Below, piece by piece: positions 1-25,036 of a DNA stretch of 64,000 nt. Positions within the stretch are counted from its first letter, which is position 1; every line of letters starts with the position of its first letter. The position numbers and the translations under genes were made by a program. The notes beneath the pieces are model-generated. The model had not been told where the DNA came from. It worked only from the letters and a program-made list of their open reading frames with translations, and made no database searches. Source of the stretch: Paratinospora sagittata (Eukaryota > Streptophyta > Magnoliopsida > Ranunculales > Menispermaceae); the NCBI GenBank assembly GCA_035771175.1, contig CM069596.1:8420001-8484000 (forward strand), in the 5' to 3' direction.

Positions 1-3000
1 CTATTTTAAGAAATTATCATTATTAATATTGTGATTTTGGTATTAATGGAATTAATAGTGACATATTAACATATTAATATAAATGTGTGCATTATAAATT
101 GTATATGGGCCATGTTAAATAAAAGTATAATGCATGTGTTATTATTTATGCATAGGCCCATTGGACCATGAATTGATATGGGCTAAGATTGATTGAATAA
201 AAGAAAAATAATGAAAATAAAAATTTGGTGTATTAGATTGATTGGGCATTAAAATGCATGGAAGCATGAGATTGGTTAAAGTACATGTGGTTGGTATGAG
301 AAAAATGAGACCAACACATGTCAAGTTGGTGCATGAGTGTGGACAAGTGTCCCATATGGGGCATACATGCCCCATTTCTCTTCTCCAAGGACGTCTTAGA
401 GAGTGAGATGAGTTGAGAGAAAAAGAAAAAAAAAAAAAAAGAGAAGAGAAAGGAGAAGAGAAGAATTGGGGGGTTTTGATGCTCTAGGGAATTCCATGCC
501 AAACCTTTAAGATAAGGTATGATTTTTTAGCATTTTTCTTCCCAAAATCACTCTCTAATGTGGTTATGTGCTCTAGAATGGTATAAATTTCATGTTATGT
601 GGCTGTTGTATGTGTTGAGCTACACCTGGATGAATTAATATATTGTATTTTATGAATCCTAGAGCTTAATGGAAGCCATTAATGGTGTTTACCCCAATTT
701 TTAGTTTGAAATGGTTTCTCTTGTAGAGAACCATGGCTAAGAACCTAGACCTAGAATTGATGGTTGCATGTGCATGTCAAATATGTTTAGCTTGAAAGTG
801 GTAAGTGCTTATACTTGGGTTTTAATTGAAATTTCCATGGTGAAATCTTAAGGTTTAGTGCAAATGGCCCTAACCTAGAATATGGACTTAAGGCTATGTA
901 TAGGACTTGCATGTCAACTATGTTCACTAAATGGACATATTTAATGGATTCTTGGTGCTAACTTTGGACTAGAGAAGGTAGAACATGATGACCTAGTTCA
1001 AATTGGCAATATGGCCTAACCTTGGAAGTTCCCAAATTTTGGGGCTTTTAGAATACATGACCCTTAAAAGTGAAATTGAGTTGATTTATATCTAATTAGA
1101 TATGAATTATGATGATCCATATTATTATATGCCCAATGTTGGCTATGTAATTGGATAAGCCTATTTATTAGCTTAATCTCATAACAAGGCATAATTGATG
1201 TTATGGCTTAAATGTTGGTAATTGTAGTGAATTAGATGGGTTATGATCAATTTGATCATGATGTATGGTTTAATTGAATTATATTGGCTTAGGCCTAAAT
1301 ATTACAAAAGCATGCAATTGGGCATGATTAGAGTTGGATCAATAGCTATGCATGTGAATTGGCTTATATGTTGTGTGCTTATGCATTGGGATGATCTAGA
1401 CACGATGTGAACATGTAATTGGGCTGGGTGGATGCCTATGGTGTAAATTTCATCATATGAGTTGAATTATGGTTTATGAATACGAATTGAAATTGTGTAG
1501 TATGACGTGTGATATTGAGACACTTGATTATGTGGGTTGTGTTGACTAGGATGAGAGTTGGTCATAATGTATACATTCTAATGTGGATTTGGGAATTGTA
1601 AGGGCTATGTAGTGTTTCTACATAGTTCATATCATTGATTGATGTAATAGCCTAAGATGGATGTGTAGGACTTAGGCTAATTCCTTGTATTGAGAATTGG
1701 ATGATGGATGTTACTATGTAAGTTATTATGTTAATTGATATGGTATGAATGAATATGACATTTCAGGATCTTGATTTTGATTTGGATTGGAATTGGGGTT
1801 GATCCGTGTGTGGATAACATAGCTTGCGTGGCTTGGTTGTGAGTAGTTGTTCCTTATATTTATTACTTGTGTCATCATATTAACTTATACTTGTATGTCG
1901 AAAGTCATGAAATATTATTATGAAAATGCATGTGTTTAATATATTATGAAATTGCATGCATCGAATATCTAGAAGGCTTGAGATATTACCAAGCTAAATT
2001 CTCTAGAGGTGGAGTTGAATATTGAATATCTAGAAGGCTTGAGATATTGCTAAGCTAAATTCTCTGGAGTTGGAGTTGAATATTGAATATCTAGAAGGCT
2101 TGAGATATTGCCAAGCTAATTTCTCTACAGGTGGAAATGGAATCTTCTATGAATGAAGGTTTAACTGTATGAGATTGACATACTCCAAAGGCTGTAAGGT
2201 ATTTATTACCCCACCTGGAAGGATCATTTCACTTATGGGTTGAAAGTGAATGGTCTTGATTAAATGACTGTACCCCAATAAGGGAGGACCATAAGTTGGG
2301 TCTATTACAGTAGGAAAATGATGTAGTAAAGTAGATGAATGACCCAAAGATGATAAGCTATACCCTAACATGGGAGGACCGACTTTTAGGTCTTTATATG
2401 TAGCTAAGGGTTAGTGGATGGTTTTATATACATGATAATAGTTGAATGCTTATTATATTATGTGTTTTATGTTTCACATATTCATGAGCATTATTTCATG
2501 TCCATATATGTATGACTTTTATCGATGTATAATTGATGGCATAATTGAATAGTATTCACTAGGCATAGTTGGCTCACCCTCTCACTCTCATTTCAGGTCC
2601 TACAAATAAGAGCAAAGGCGTTGCATTTGCTTGAGGGCCTAGCCAACTGCAGAGCTAGGACATCCTTGATGTGAGCCTAGAGATTTTTGTATGAGGATGG
2701 ATGTTTGTATTACATGTGTATATCTTTTTGTTATTTTTGGTACATATGTAATTTATAACACATGCTAAACTTAGATGGTGAGAAGTTGTATAACTGTTAT
2801 GATTGTCATGGGCCTTGGACTTTTGATGATGAGTCTGGGTTTGTTAACCCTAGCCAGTCTTGGTCTATTTTGGAATTAATGATGATTATATGTATTCATT
2901 TTGGAGATCATTATTGTCTTGGCATATATGGAGGTGTATGACTGATTTTAGAACTGTTAAGTTTATCAGGTTGATGGAAAAAAAAAAGACTCTATGGAGA

Positions 3001-3140
3001 GTCTGGTTGAGGCTTGTAGGTTCTCAACCATCCCAATGGAAGACGTGAGATGGTTGGTGATGCTTACGTTGGACGTCCTGTCCCGACATTCTGCACTCCG
3101 TCCCGCGATGAATGGTGGTCCGAGGTGTGGGGGTGCCACA
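1..3140 (+). mobile_element. Gypsy-type LTR, left end outside the window
   Basis: This non-coding block is an LTR of a Ty3-gypsy-type element. It ends in GGGGGTGCCACA at 3140, where reductase intron sequence resumes. The reverse complement of 56626-59539, a delimited solo LTR, matches it along its length: both share the same segment near their start (about 142-500 here) and similar ends built around GGTGGTCCG and GCCACA. From that alignment the missing left end should lie only about 80 bp before position 1. The short reading frames inside it are chance. No gag or pol is visible, so it may be solo, but the left flank is unseen. It sits in an intron of the reductase gene, in antisense orientation to it. 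Confidence 0.7.
1963..2130 (+). repeat. 61-bp tandem repeat, nearly three copies
   Basis: Units start at 1963, 2024 and 2085, each opening with GAATATCTAGAAGGCTTGAG. The third copy is partial and more diverged. The array lies inside the LTR and probably arose by slippage or unequal exchange there. Confidence 0.85.
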
Positions 3141-16608
<13,468 letters not shown>

Positions 16609-17870
16609 TAATTTCTTCACTTAATAAATTCCCGTTCTCTTGAAGCTCCAAGATACTGAAATGGTCAACTAATTTTAAGAAAAGAACTAACTTTAAGAAG
16701 TTTTTTTTTTTGTTTTTTCGCATATAGATAAGTCTTTGAAGATGAAGACGGCAGAAAGAGTGACAAGTGTCAGCAGTTCGACCTTTCAATTCGAGACGGG
16801 AGTGGCTGCGTTACGCGACCGTAATTATAAAGAAAAATGCTACGTCGGCACCATTTGCTATAAATATGTACGTTATATTAGGAGTTTTCTTTAAAGATAA
16901 GGGTGAAACCGGGTTACGTGGAATTGAGTTTTTGTCTCCTACCTTCTTGATCCGATAAAGTCAGGTGATAGCCTATAGGACCTCATTAAATAATCTAATA
17001 TTTTTTTAATAATTATTATTTAAATCTATATTAATAATAAAATATATTAAATTATTATGTATCTAATTTATTAAATTATTATTTAAGTTTTAAAAGATAA
17101 AATTTCTTTTTTTTTTTGAAAACTCATATATGTATAAACCAAGTTATTCTTTAACTTGACTTATGAAAATGAAGATGAATAAGAAGTTTATGAGCTTTTA
17201 TACTCTCATTCTTTCCAACAAAGTATGTGAGACTAAAATGAGAATTTTTCTCTTTTAGTCTCAAACACGCATCTTATCTTATTTTTCTTACCATCTAACC
17301 TAACAACTTAAGAAAAGTAGTTGACGGTTACGAGCTTCTTAATTAGAGGCCTTATATGTAATATTTTTTTAGTATTTTTATTATATATATTTTAAGAGAT
17401 CAGGTCGGGTTGCTAAAAGATTAACCCGACTAATCTGACATATCAATCAAATTCGACCCGACCCGACCCAAAATAGTCAGATTTGGTCGGTCGGTCGGGT
17501 TGTTTACACCCCTATTTAAAAGTGTATTGTATTGATAAATTAATAAAATATTAATCTACCATAAAAAAAAATTATAATTATAATGTAACTACATATTGAC
17601 GTTTAATAAATCACTTATTACACACTTTAAAATATGTAAATTATACATATTCAATGAACATAAATATATAATTATATTATAATTATATTTTTTTTACAAT
17701 TAGATTAACATTTCTTAATGTTAAAATCTAATGTAACAATAATTTGTAGGTGTGTTAACTTCAATCTTATAGCATTGCTCAATGATAAAGGGAAATAATT
17801 TACTTAATGGAAATCGTAACACCAATTCGGACGAGTCTTTTTCACGTCAGTTTTGTATAGTTCCTCGTTA
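16609..17870 (-). other. Upstream region of the alkenal reductase
   Basis: This 1.26-kb stretch should hold the promoter and 5' leader of the minus-strand reductase. It is very AT-rich with no reading frame I can support. Around 17400-17515 a GTCGGGTCGGGTTG-type stretch ending in ACACCCCTA resembles the end of non-autonomous hAT-like repeats, but no second end or duplication was found. I see no convincing TATA box. Confidence 0.4.
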
Positions 17871-19027
17871 GAGCACTTCCAATGCAAATATGAATTGTGA
17901 AAAAACTAATGCCACATGAGATAAATATGCATTCGGTTAAAATAGACTTATAATGCAACTATCATCATTTACTGTCAATCTGAGGTGACAAAAAAAAAAT
18001 AGAGGCCGTCAACATAACCGTCTACTTTCCAAGGGTTTGTTGAACAACTATCTATTGCTGACTCAGCAAATAAACTATTTTATTTGGCCCAAAAAAAAGT
18101 AAGAAACAATTGGCACAAAAATAAAAATAAAATTGGCGCAAAATAAAAAATAAATAAATGGAACCTCGCCTCTTCCTTTTCTTCTACTTCTACATCTTCT
18201 TCTTCTAAAATACAATGCATGACCCTCTATTTTAATTTTCTCAAAATATAACAAAATAAAATTTTACCTTACAAAAAAATTATAATTAATAAAATTTAAG
18301 ATATTATTAATCTTGTATTATAATTTTTACTTTAAAAATACAAGAATAAAAATCTTGTATTATAATTTTTATTGCTTGCTGAGTACCCGTATTTTCATTT
18401 GTTACCCCCTGTTTAAATTTTATTAAGATAAATTAAAATAAAAAAATTCAAATAAAAAGAATAAAAACTTGAACTCAACAAATATTTTTAACCTTTATTT
18501 TAATTTTTATTATTATTTTAATTTTTTAAACAAAAAGAATAAATATAATTATATAAAAATTGCAAGCCTTCAATTTAAAATTGTTTTATTTTTAAAATAT
18601 TTATTGATCTGATTTTTTTTTTTTTTTGCCTTTTTGAAAACTTGAATTGTAAATTTATTTTTAAATAATTGAAAAAGATGGTAGCAAATTAAATACGGTG
18701 AAAACTATATTTCATTAATTAAAGAGAATACCTAGTTTATTTTTTAGTTTATTTAAAAAATTTACTATATATATTATTTTTTACTAGGGATATTGTTTGG
18801 TTTAAATAAGTAAAAAAGGAAATCGAGAAAGTAAAAATGAAAAAAATATAAAAAAAATAAAAAAATACTTAATACCTCATCAAAATGAATGAAAGCATTG
18901 GAGAGTATTTTTTAACTTGATTGTCTATCAAGTACCTTTTTGTGTCATGTAGGAAGCAAGTCTCTTGACATTGATGACATGACAATTTTTTTTTTAAAGA
19001 CAATTCATATTTGCATTAGAGATGCTC
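17871..19027. mobile_element. Non-autonomous PIF/Harbinger-like element, TTA target duplication
   Basis: A 1,157-bp AT-rich block bounded by 28-bp inverted repeats, GAGCACTTCCAATGC... at the left and ...GCATTAGAGATGCTC at the right, differing at three positions. It is flanked by TTA on both sides (17868-17870 and 19028-19030). The TIR sequence and 3-bp TTA duplication are typical of the PIF/Harbinger superfamily. There is no transposase reading frame, so it would need a partner element. Confidence 0.8.
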
Positions 19028-19059
19028 TTAAATGAGCCAAGACAATATTTTTGATGACA

Positions 19060-19330
19060 ATTGTTGATGTAGAATCTGACCAACACCAAGTAGATGGACA
19101 CGTGTAGAAGATGATCGTATCTGGAATTATGAACTCTCCAGTTTTGGCAAAGGTTTATCAGCTAGATTTGAGAATAGAAGAGAAAACAATATGGCTATCG
19201 TAAGGAACACTGGAGTGGCGCCGGCTAAAAACCCTCTGATGTCTAAGTTAGAGCTTGTTCAAGGCTATAACAATAACTCTTGTAAAAAGTTCTTCGTACC
19301 TTAAAACCTTCGTGTCACGAACTTAGAACC
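19060..19330 (+). mobile_element. Fragment of a Retand-type gypsy LTR
   Basis: It starts TGTAGAATCTGACCAACACC and continues with the 'ctatcgtaaggaacac...ccctctgatg...ctaagttagagc' pattern. This parallels the first 220 bp of the LTRs at 46051 and 54801. It is diverged and truncated. Confidence 0.55.
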
Positions 19331-19945
19331 TGTCACTTCTTACTCAGGAGGTGGACTAGGATTGCATATGACATGTTTGAAAAATTGAATGCATTGTCTT
19401 GAACGTTGACATGGATGCATTATGATTCAACATGTATGTGACCTTTGTATATCATCATGTTATTTGAATTGTTTGATGAACTTTTGTCATATTTTATATA
19501 AATGCATATATATTGTTAGTTGTAGAAAACATTCACTGAGTTTGTTGTAGCTCATTCCTCATTCTTATCATTTCAGGTTCTGATAGGAAGGGAAAAGAGA
19601 AGGCTTAGCTGTGGAGCGCTTCCCGTGTCTTTTGTGATGTAGGTGTTTTAGTACATTGTTGTATTTTGATAATTATGTACTTAATAACACCTGTTGTATA
19701 TACTTAACACATAGATGGGTTGTATATGTGGTTAGATATGAACTTTATATTTTGGACTTTACGAACTTTTATGTTTGTCCTTTTGGAAGATGTAATTATC
19801 ATAATTTTTTATTATGTTTATGTTTGGATGGTGTTAGTGTGGGATTATGTGTTCATCAGGTTGTTTAGATGAGGTTGACGGAATGCTGGGGATATCGAGG
19901 AACGATATACCTGGGGTTCCGTGTTAGTCATGACATCACAGGTCG
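19331..19945 (+). mobile_element. Fragment of a gypsy LTR (right part)
   Basis: It resembles the reverse complement of the left 900 bp of the LTR at 25037-27835. Shared features are a stretch with TTTCAGGTTCTGATAGGAA, a GGAGCGCTTCC segment, an ACACATAGATGGG stretch, and an end with GTCATGACATCAC. It has no clear TG start, so it is truncated. The 70-residue reading frame inside is not a gene. Confidence 0.55.
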
Positions 19946-19986
19946 ACCGATAATTTTACTTACCGTTTGACCTTTCAGTCAACTAA

Positions 19987-20440
19987 TTTACCGTTTGACC
20001 GATTAGTCAAATGGATCGGTCAAAATAGTAATGGTCGGTATGTAAATTTCAAATGACTATAATTTTTTCGTTTTAACTTTAATTTAAATGATTCAATATG
20101 CATTGGAAAGAAAAAGAAAATATCTTTCCAATGTCTTTTGAGTCACTGAAATCGGAGTCGGAATGAAATAGTTATAGCTATTTAAAGTTTACTTTGTGTT
20201 CGATAACTTATTTACTGTTTGACCAATCAGTCAAACGGATCGGTCAAAATGTTAACCGATCGGTAATTAAACTTCAAATAACTATAATTTTTTTATTTAA
20301 TTCTAATTTGAGTGATTCAATATGCGTTGAGAAGAAGAAGAAGAAAAAGTCTTTTCAATACCTTTTGAATCATTCAAACCGAAATTGAGATGAAAAAGTT
20401 ATGACATTTTGAATAAGTTTTCAATAAGTAAATATTTTGA
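19987..20440 (+). repeat. Tandem dimer of a 224-bp unit
   Basis: Units begin at 19987 and 20211 with TTTACYGTTTGACC, then contain GGATCGGTCAAAA, an ATAACTATAATTTTTT stretch and a GATTCAATATGCRTTG stretch. The second unit includes an exact ACCGATCGGT. The family of origin is unknown; it may be the end of an LTR or a MULE terminus. Confidence 0.8.
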
Positions 20441-21110
20441 CGAGAAATAAAGTGATTGCTAAACGAGGGAATGACAAAATGGTAGAGTGCAACTCCTGAT
20501 TTGACTAACAACCGGCGATTTAAAAAGGTGAGGACCCAAATAACTATAGGACCTCTACATATTGATAGCTACAGGACCAAAAAAATTCCCATTTATAAAG
20601 ATGAAAAGATGTTTCCCAAAAACGTGTACTAGCTTATAGCTTCCTTTTTTTCTTCTTCAGAAAATGGGGTGGTCTGCCTTATTGCTACTCTAAAACAAAA
20701 TTTATGAGTGCATAAAAATAAGAAGTTTGTCTTAACATAAACTAAAACACAATAATACTAATAAATATAATAATAATTTTTGATATATGAAATTAATATT
20801 TAATTACTTTTATCATTTGACCCAATAAAAAAAGTTAAAATTTTGCCTACTAAAATTGTTTTGTCGCCAAAAGTCATATATAGTGACAAAAAAATTATTT
20901 AGTCACCAAAGTTAATAACTGACTTATTTTTTTTATGATGAAAGAATTTATGGTATTGTGATAATTTAGTGACGAATTGGATCACTGTCATATGATTTGG
21001 TAGTTATATATAGTAATTAGCGACAAATGGGCAAGGGGCAGATTTTTTGGCTGCTAATTTTGGTTGAGGAAAGCTGAGATATAAAAATCTTTTTTCTCCG
21101 CAAGCAATGC
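20441..21110. other. AT-rich intergenic stretch
   Basis: No gene seen. Around 20860-21050 there are several GTGACAAA / TTTAGTGAC / TAGCGACAAAT words on both strands, suggesting a decayed foldback or MITE-type repeat, but no clean termini or duplication. The copia LTR begins at 21111. Confidence 0.35.
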
Positions 21111-21574
21111 GGTAGAATTCATTCGAATACAAATCATATAAATCGAAATAAATTAAATAGAAATACAGACCAAGATCGTCTTGGGGGTGCTCCACGTGTT
21201 TAGTGTTGTCACGGTAATTGGGACCACAATGTCACGGGTTCCCAACGTATTTTACAGTCCAAAAACCCAAACCCTACTCTTTAACTCAATAAAAATTCTC
21301 TACAATTTTCTTGTGTGTTTTACCAAGTTCACATCCCCTTAATTTATTGGCATTCCAGAGAATCAAATCTCCTTGATTCTCTCCAATTTGGGATGGGGTG
21401 GAGATATGATAACTATCAAGTAGTAGTTATCTTAAGGTGATTATTAAGGGGTTATCCCATTAGATAACTATCAAATCTCCTTAATAATAATCTGATCAAA
21501 ATCTAAGATCTCTAATTGTATGAAGGAGTATATGGATTGAACTCATCATGAGCTCCCCGAATTTGATCCATACA
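21111..21574 (-). mobile_element. 3' LTR of the large copia element
   Basis: It matches 32263-32682 across about 420 bp. Read on the minus strand it starts TGTATGGATCAAATTC just after a polypurine tract (GAGTGGGAGATAACA) and ends near GAATTCTACC. Relative to the 5' copy it carries about 40 extra bases near its start. Confidence 0.8.
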
Positions 21575-22669
21575 TTGTTATCTCCCACTCGCACATGGTG
21601 TAAATGACAAATACTAATCTTCAATGAGGAAGTGATAAGCTAATGGACCGTGCGACCGTGAGAGCATCTACATTTGGGAGCTTTATACTTGCAACTCATG
21701 ACGAGCCAGATAGAGACATCTACCCTTTTAAAAGAATGTTAGTGCCTCAAAATGCCCTAGATTCATTTAGTCACATTTGTTCAAATATTCGTTATCCCTC
21801 CAAGGCAATACTTAAACTTCAAAAAAAAATCTAATAACATATTCTTACTTATATTGTCATCCTAAATGATGCAACATGAGTATCGCACGATTAAGAATGT
21901 ACTACAGAGATGTGATTCTAAAGAATCTTCCTTTCGCCCTTACACCACTAGGTTTAGAATTAATTGTTTTTCCATTAATGTCCCGTAAAGGTCGAATCAC
22001 TCATGACCTTGGGTGACTTACCAAAGTAGCGGACATTAAGAATTCACTTCGTGGTGTAGTCAAAAGTAACGAAGGGCATCACATTAATCTCATATAGAAA
22101 TGGACATATCTGAACTCACACAGTGAGGAAGCAGAGATCTTTCACTCACTTTCTAAGTAGTCGACTTACACATGTAATGTAAAATTACATGCTACAGTGG
22201 AGTAACTCTTATTTAGAAGAGGTATGCTCAACTCAAAACACTGTACGAATTTTTAGTCTAGTCGCATCTATGCGCCTAACTCGTGTTCCTAAGAGTTCTC
22301 ATATCCAGTTTAATGCGCCAATAAAAAGATCTCTTATCCGGTTCCAAATAACAGGCTTAATGGATAGTGGGTTAATCCATTATCGGTCTTCAAAAATAGA
22401 CCTCATCTTAACTCCAATCAAGGTGACATATTATCATAAAAGGACTTATTACTATTCAAAGCAACATTAGTCAAATGTTTACTCTCTGCTCGCTCTACAT
22501 GAAGCGCCAGAGGTGATTGCTCGTGTGAGTGAGCCAATCATGCCTATGAACATATTGTTATGTCTGTTGGTGCTAGTAATAATAGATCAAATACAAACAA
22601 CCATAATAAACAATGAGGAATTTATTAAATGGTCTAATGAAATAAGTTTGTTATATAAAAAAAAATTGA
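21575..22669 (-). other. Non-coding region between copia pol and 3' LTR
   Basis: Read on the minus strand this follows the pol stop at 22670 and ends in the polypurine tract. I recognise no domain. The reading frames on the plus strand (for example around 22189-22470) are too short and have no family resemblance. Confidence 0.5.
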
Positions 22670-25036
22670 CTATATTCTACGCAAACCCAAGGATTTAACA
22701 TGTGCAAAGAAAACATCTCTAGCAATTGGCTTAGTCAATGGATCAACCATCATCTTATGTGTAGAAATATGTTGTGTGCAGACTTCTCCTTGTGCTATTA
22801 TGTCTCGAACAAAAGTATACTTAATGTCTATATGCTTGGTTTTGCCATGGTATTTGGGATCTCTGGTGTAGGCAATTGTCGCTTGGCTATCACTATAGAT
22901 AGTGACATGTTTCGATGCGTTATGAACTACTTGTAAATGTTGCAGAAACCGTCGACGCCAAATAACCTATTGTACCACTGCAAAACAGGCTTCAAACTCA
23001 ACTTCCATGGTAGATAGAGCAATGCACGTCTGCTTCTTGCTACTCCATGATATTGCACCATTGTTCAGCAAGAAAGCATATCCTGAGGTAGATTTGCGTT
23101 CATTTGGGTCATCGCCCCAATCAACATTGAAGTAGCCCAATAAACGCATGTTGGTACTATGATAACATAAGCACAAGTTCATCGTGCCTTTCAAATATCT
23201 CAGAATTCTCTTCACTGCCTTCCAATGTGCTTCTCCGGGATTTGCTTGATAATGATTGGCTAGACTGATTGAATAACATATATTTGGTTGAGTACATATT
23301 ATTGCGTAAATCAAACTTCCAATAGCACTGGCGTAAGGAACTTTTGACATCTTTTGTTTTTCAAAAGGAGTATTAGGGTACATATCATGACTAAGGGGAA
23401 TTCCTTTTGCGATTGGTGTACCTATGGGCTTGCAATTTTGCATGTTGAATCGTTCAAAGATTGTTTTAATATATGTTCTTGAGATATAAGCAAGATTCTT
23501 TTTGAACGATTTCTATGAATTTTCACACCCAGTATGAAGTCTACCTCACCCATGTCTTTCATGTCGAATGTAGAAGACAACCAATCTTTAATCATGATTA
23601 TGAATGTCTTATCATTCCCAGCAAGGAGAATATCATCCACATATAAGGGCAAGAAGACAAAATGTGTTCTTGAACGTTTAATATAGACACAATGGTCTTC
23701 ATCAGTCATTGTGAATCCATAGGATGACACAGCCTGATGAAATCTCAAATACCATTGTCTGGATGATTGCTTAAGACCATATATTGATTATTTTTAGCTT
23801 GCAAACCTTGCGTTCTTGGTCTTTAGCTACAAACCTCGTAGGTTGTTGCATATAAATTTCTTCATCTAGTTCACCGTTCAAAAATGTTGCTTTTACATCC
23901 ATTTGATGTAATTCTACGTCCAAATATGTAATGATAGCTAAAAAAAGTCGAATAGATACAAATCTCACAACTGGTAAGAATGTTTCTTCATAATCTATTC
24001 TTTCTTGCTGGGAATAACCCTTAGCGACTAATCGTGCCTTATACCTCTCAATGGATCCATCTGCTTTGCGTTTGATTTTGAGAACCCATTTGTTCCCTAT
24101 TTCTTTTCGCCCAAGTGGAAGATCAACCAAGTCCCAGACATGATTAATCCACATTGACTCCATTTCTTCTGTCATGGCTTTCATCCACTGATCACTAACA
24201 TCAGATGAAAGAACTTCTTGGATTGTTCTTGGCTCATTTTCATCATGTGGAGCTATCATGAAAGCTTCTCTTTCGATCTCAAAACGACGGCGAGGTATGC
24301 TTTTACGAGTACTCCTTCGCAACAGATCCTCAGAAACAATAGGGGGTGATCTGACACCCCCACTCGGATGAAGCTCATCATCATTGATTGCCTCCGTTGG
24401 CACATTAGGATTATTATTTTCTGGATCTATTTCGTACAAGGGAAGATCCTCAATTGCTTCACGTTTGCTAGTATAGTCGTTCTCTATAAAGGTGGCATAT
24501 CTAGATTCGTACTCTGTGAAAACTTGTTCTTCGTTTTCACCTATGAACACATACCCTTTTGAGTGTTCAGAGTATCTGATAAATATGAATTTCTTGCCTC
24601 ATGGTCCCAATTTTCCATATCGTTGGGATGGTAAGTGTACATACACAGTTGATCTCTAGGATCTTAAATTGCTCAAATCAGGTTTTCTACTCGTCCAGAG
24701 CTCATAAAGAGTTGAGGGTACTGATTTAGAAGGAACACGATTAAGAATGTATACCATAGTCATCAAAGCATCTCCCCAATAAGAAATTGGAAGGTTTGCT
24801 TGAGACATCATTGATCGAACCATGTCTAACAAAGTTATGTTTCTTCGTTCTACGACACCATTTTGTTGCATGGTGCTTGGGATTGTTAGCTGTCTAGTAT
24901 CCCTTTTTCAGCACAAAATTCTTTGAATTGATTAGAAAAGTATTCACGACCTCGATCAGTTCATAACGCTTTAATATGTCTATCAAGCTGGTTTTCAACT
25001 AGAGATGCATATTTCTTGAAGCAGTCCAATGCTTCA
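22670..25036 (-). pseudogene. Copia pol: integrase C-part, reverse transcriptase, RNase H
   Basis: From high to low coordinates: integrase with the second Asp in TDRGREYFSNQFKEFC and the Glu in [10 protein letters not shown]; the C-terminal region with [12 protein letters not shown]; the RT start with WMKAMTEEMESM, NKWVLKIKRKADGS and RLVAKGYSQ; the RT catalytic motif YVDDILLAG near 23630; SIGSLIYA-type and RYLKGTMNLCL motifs; and RNase H with NVDWGDDPNERKSTSGYAF, STMEVEF, YSDSQATIAY and KHIDIKY. It ends with TAG at 22670-22672. Frameshifts separate blocks near 24650, 23770 and 23440, an in-frame TAG follows FAVVQ near 22966, and another stop precedes TDRGREY. The left part of the integrase lies beyond the inserted LTR at 27836. 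Confidence 0.85.

Noticed and set aside
142..502. Two overlapping minus-strand frames of 77 and 89 codons
   Set aside because: They lie in an LTR. The matching frame in the solo LTR at 58939-59319 is not conserved as protein beyond what the DNA match explains.
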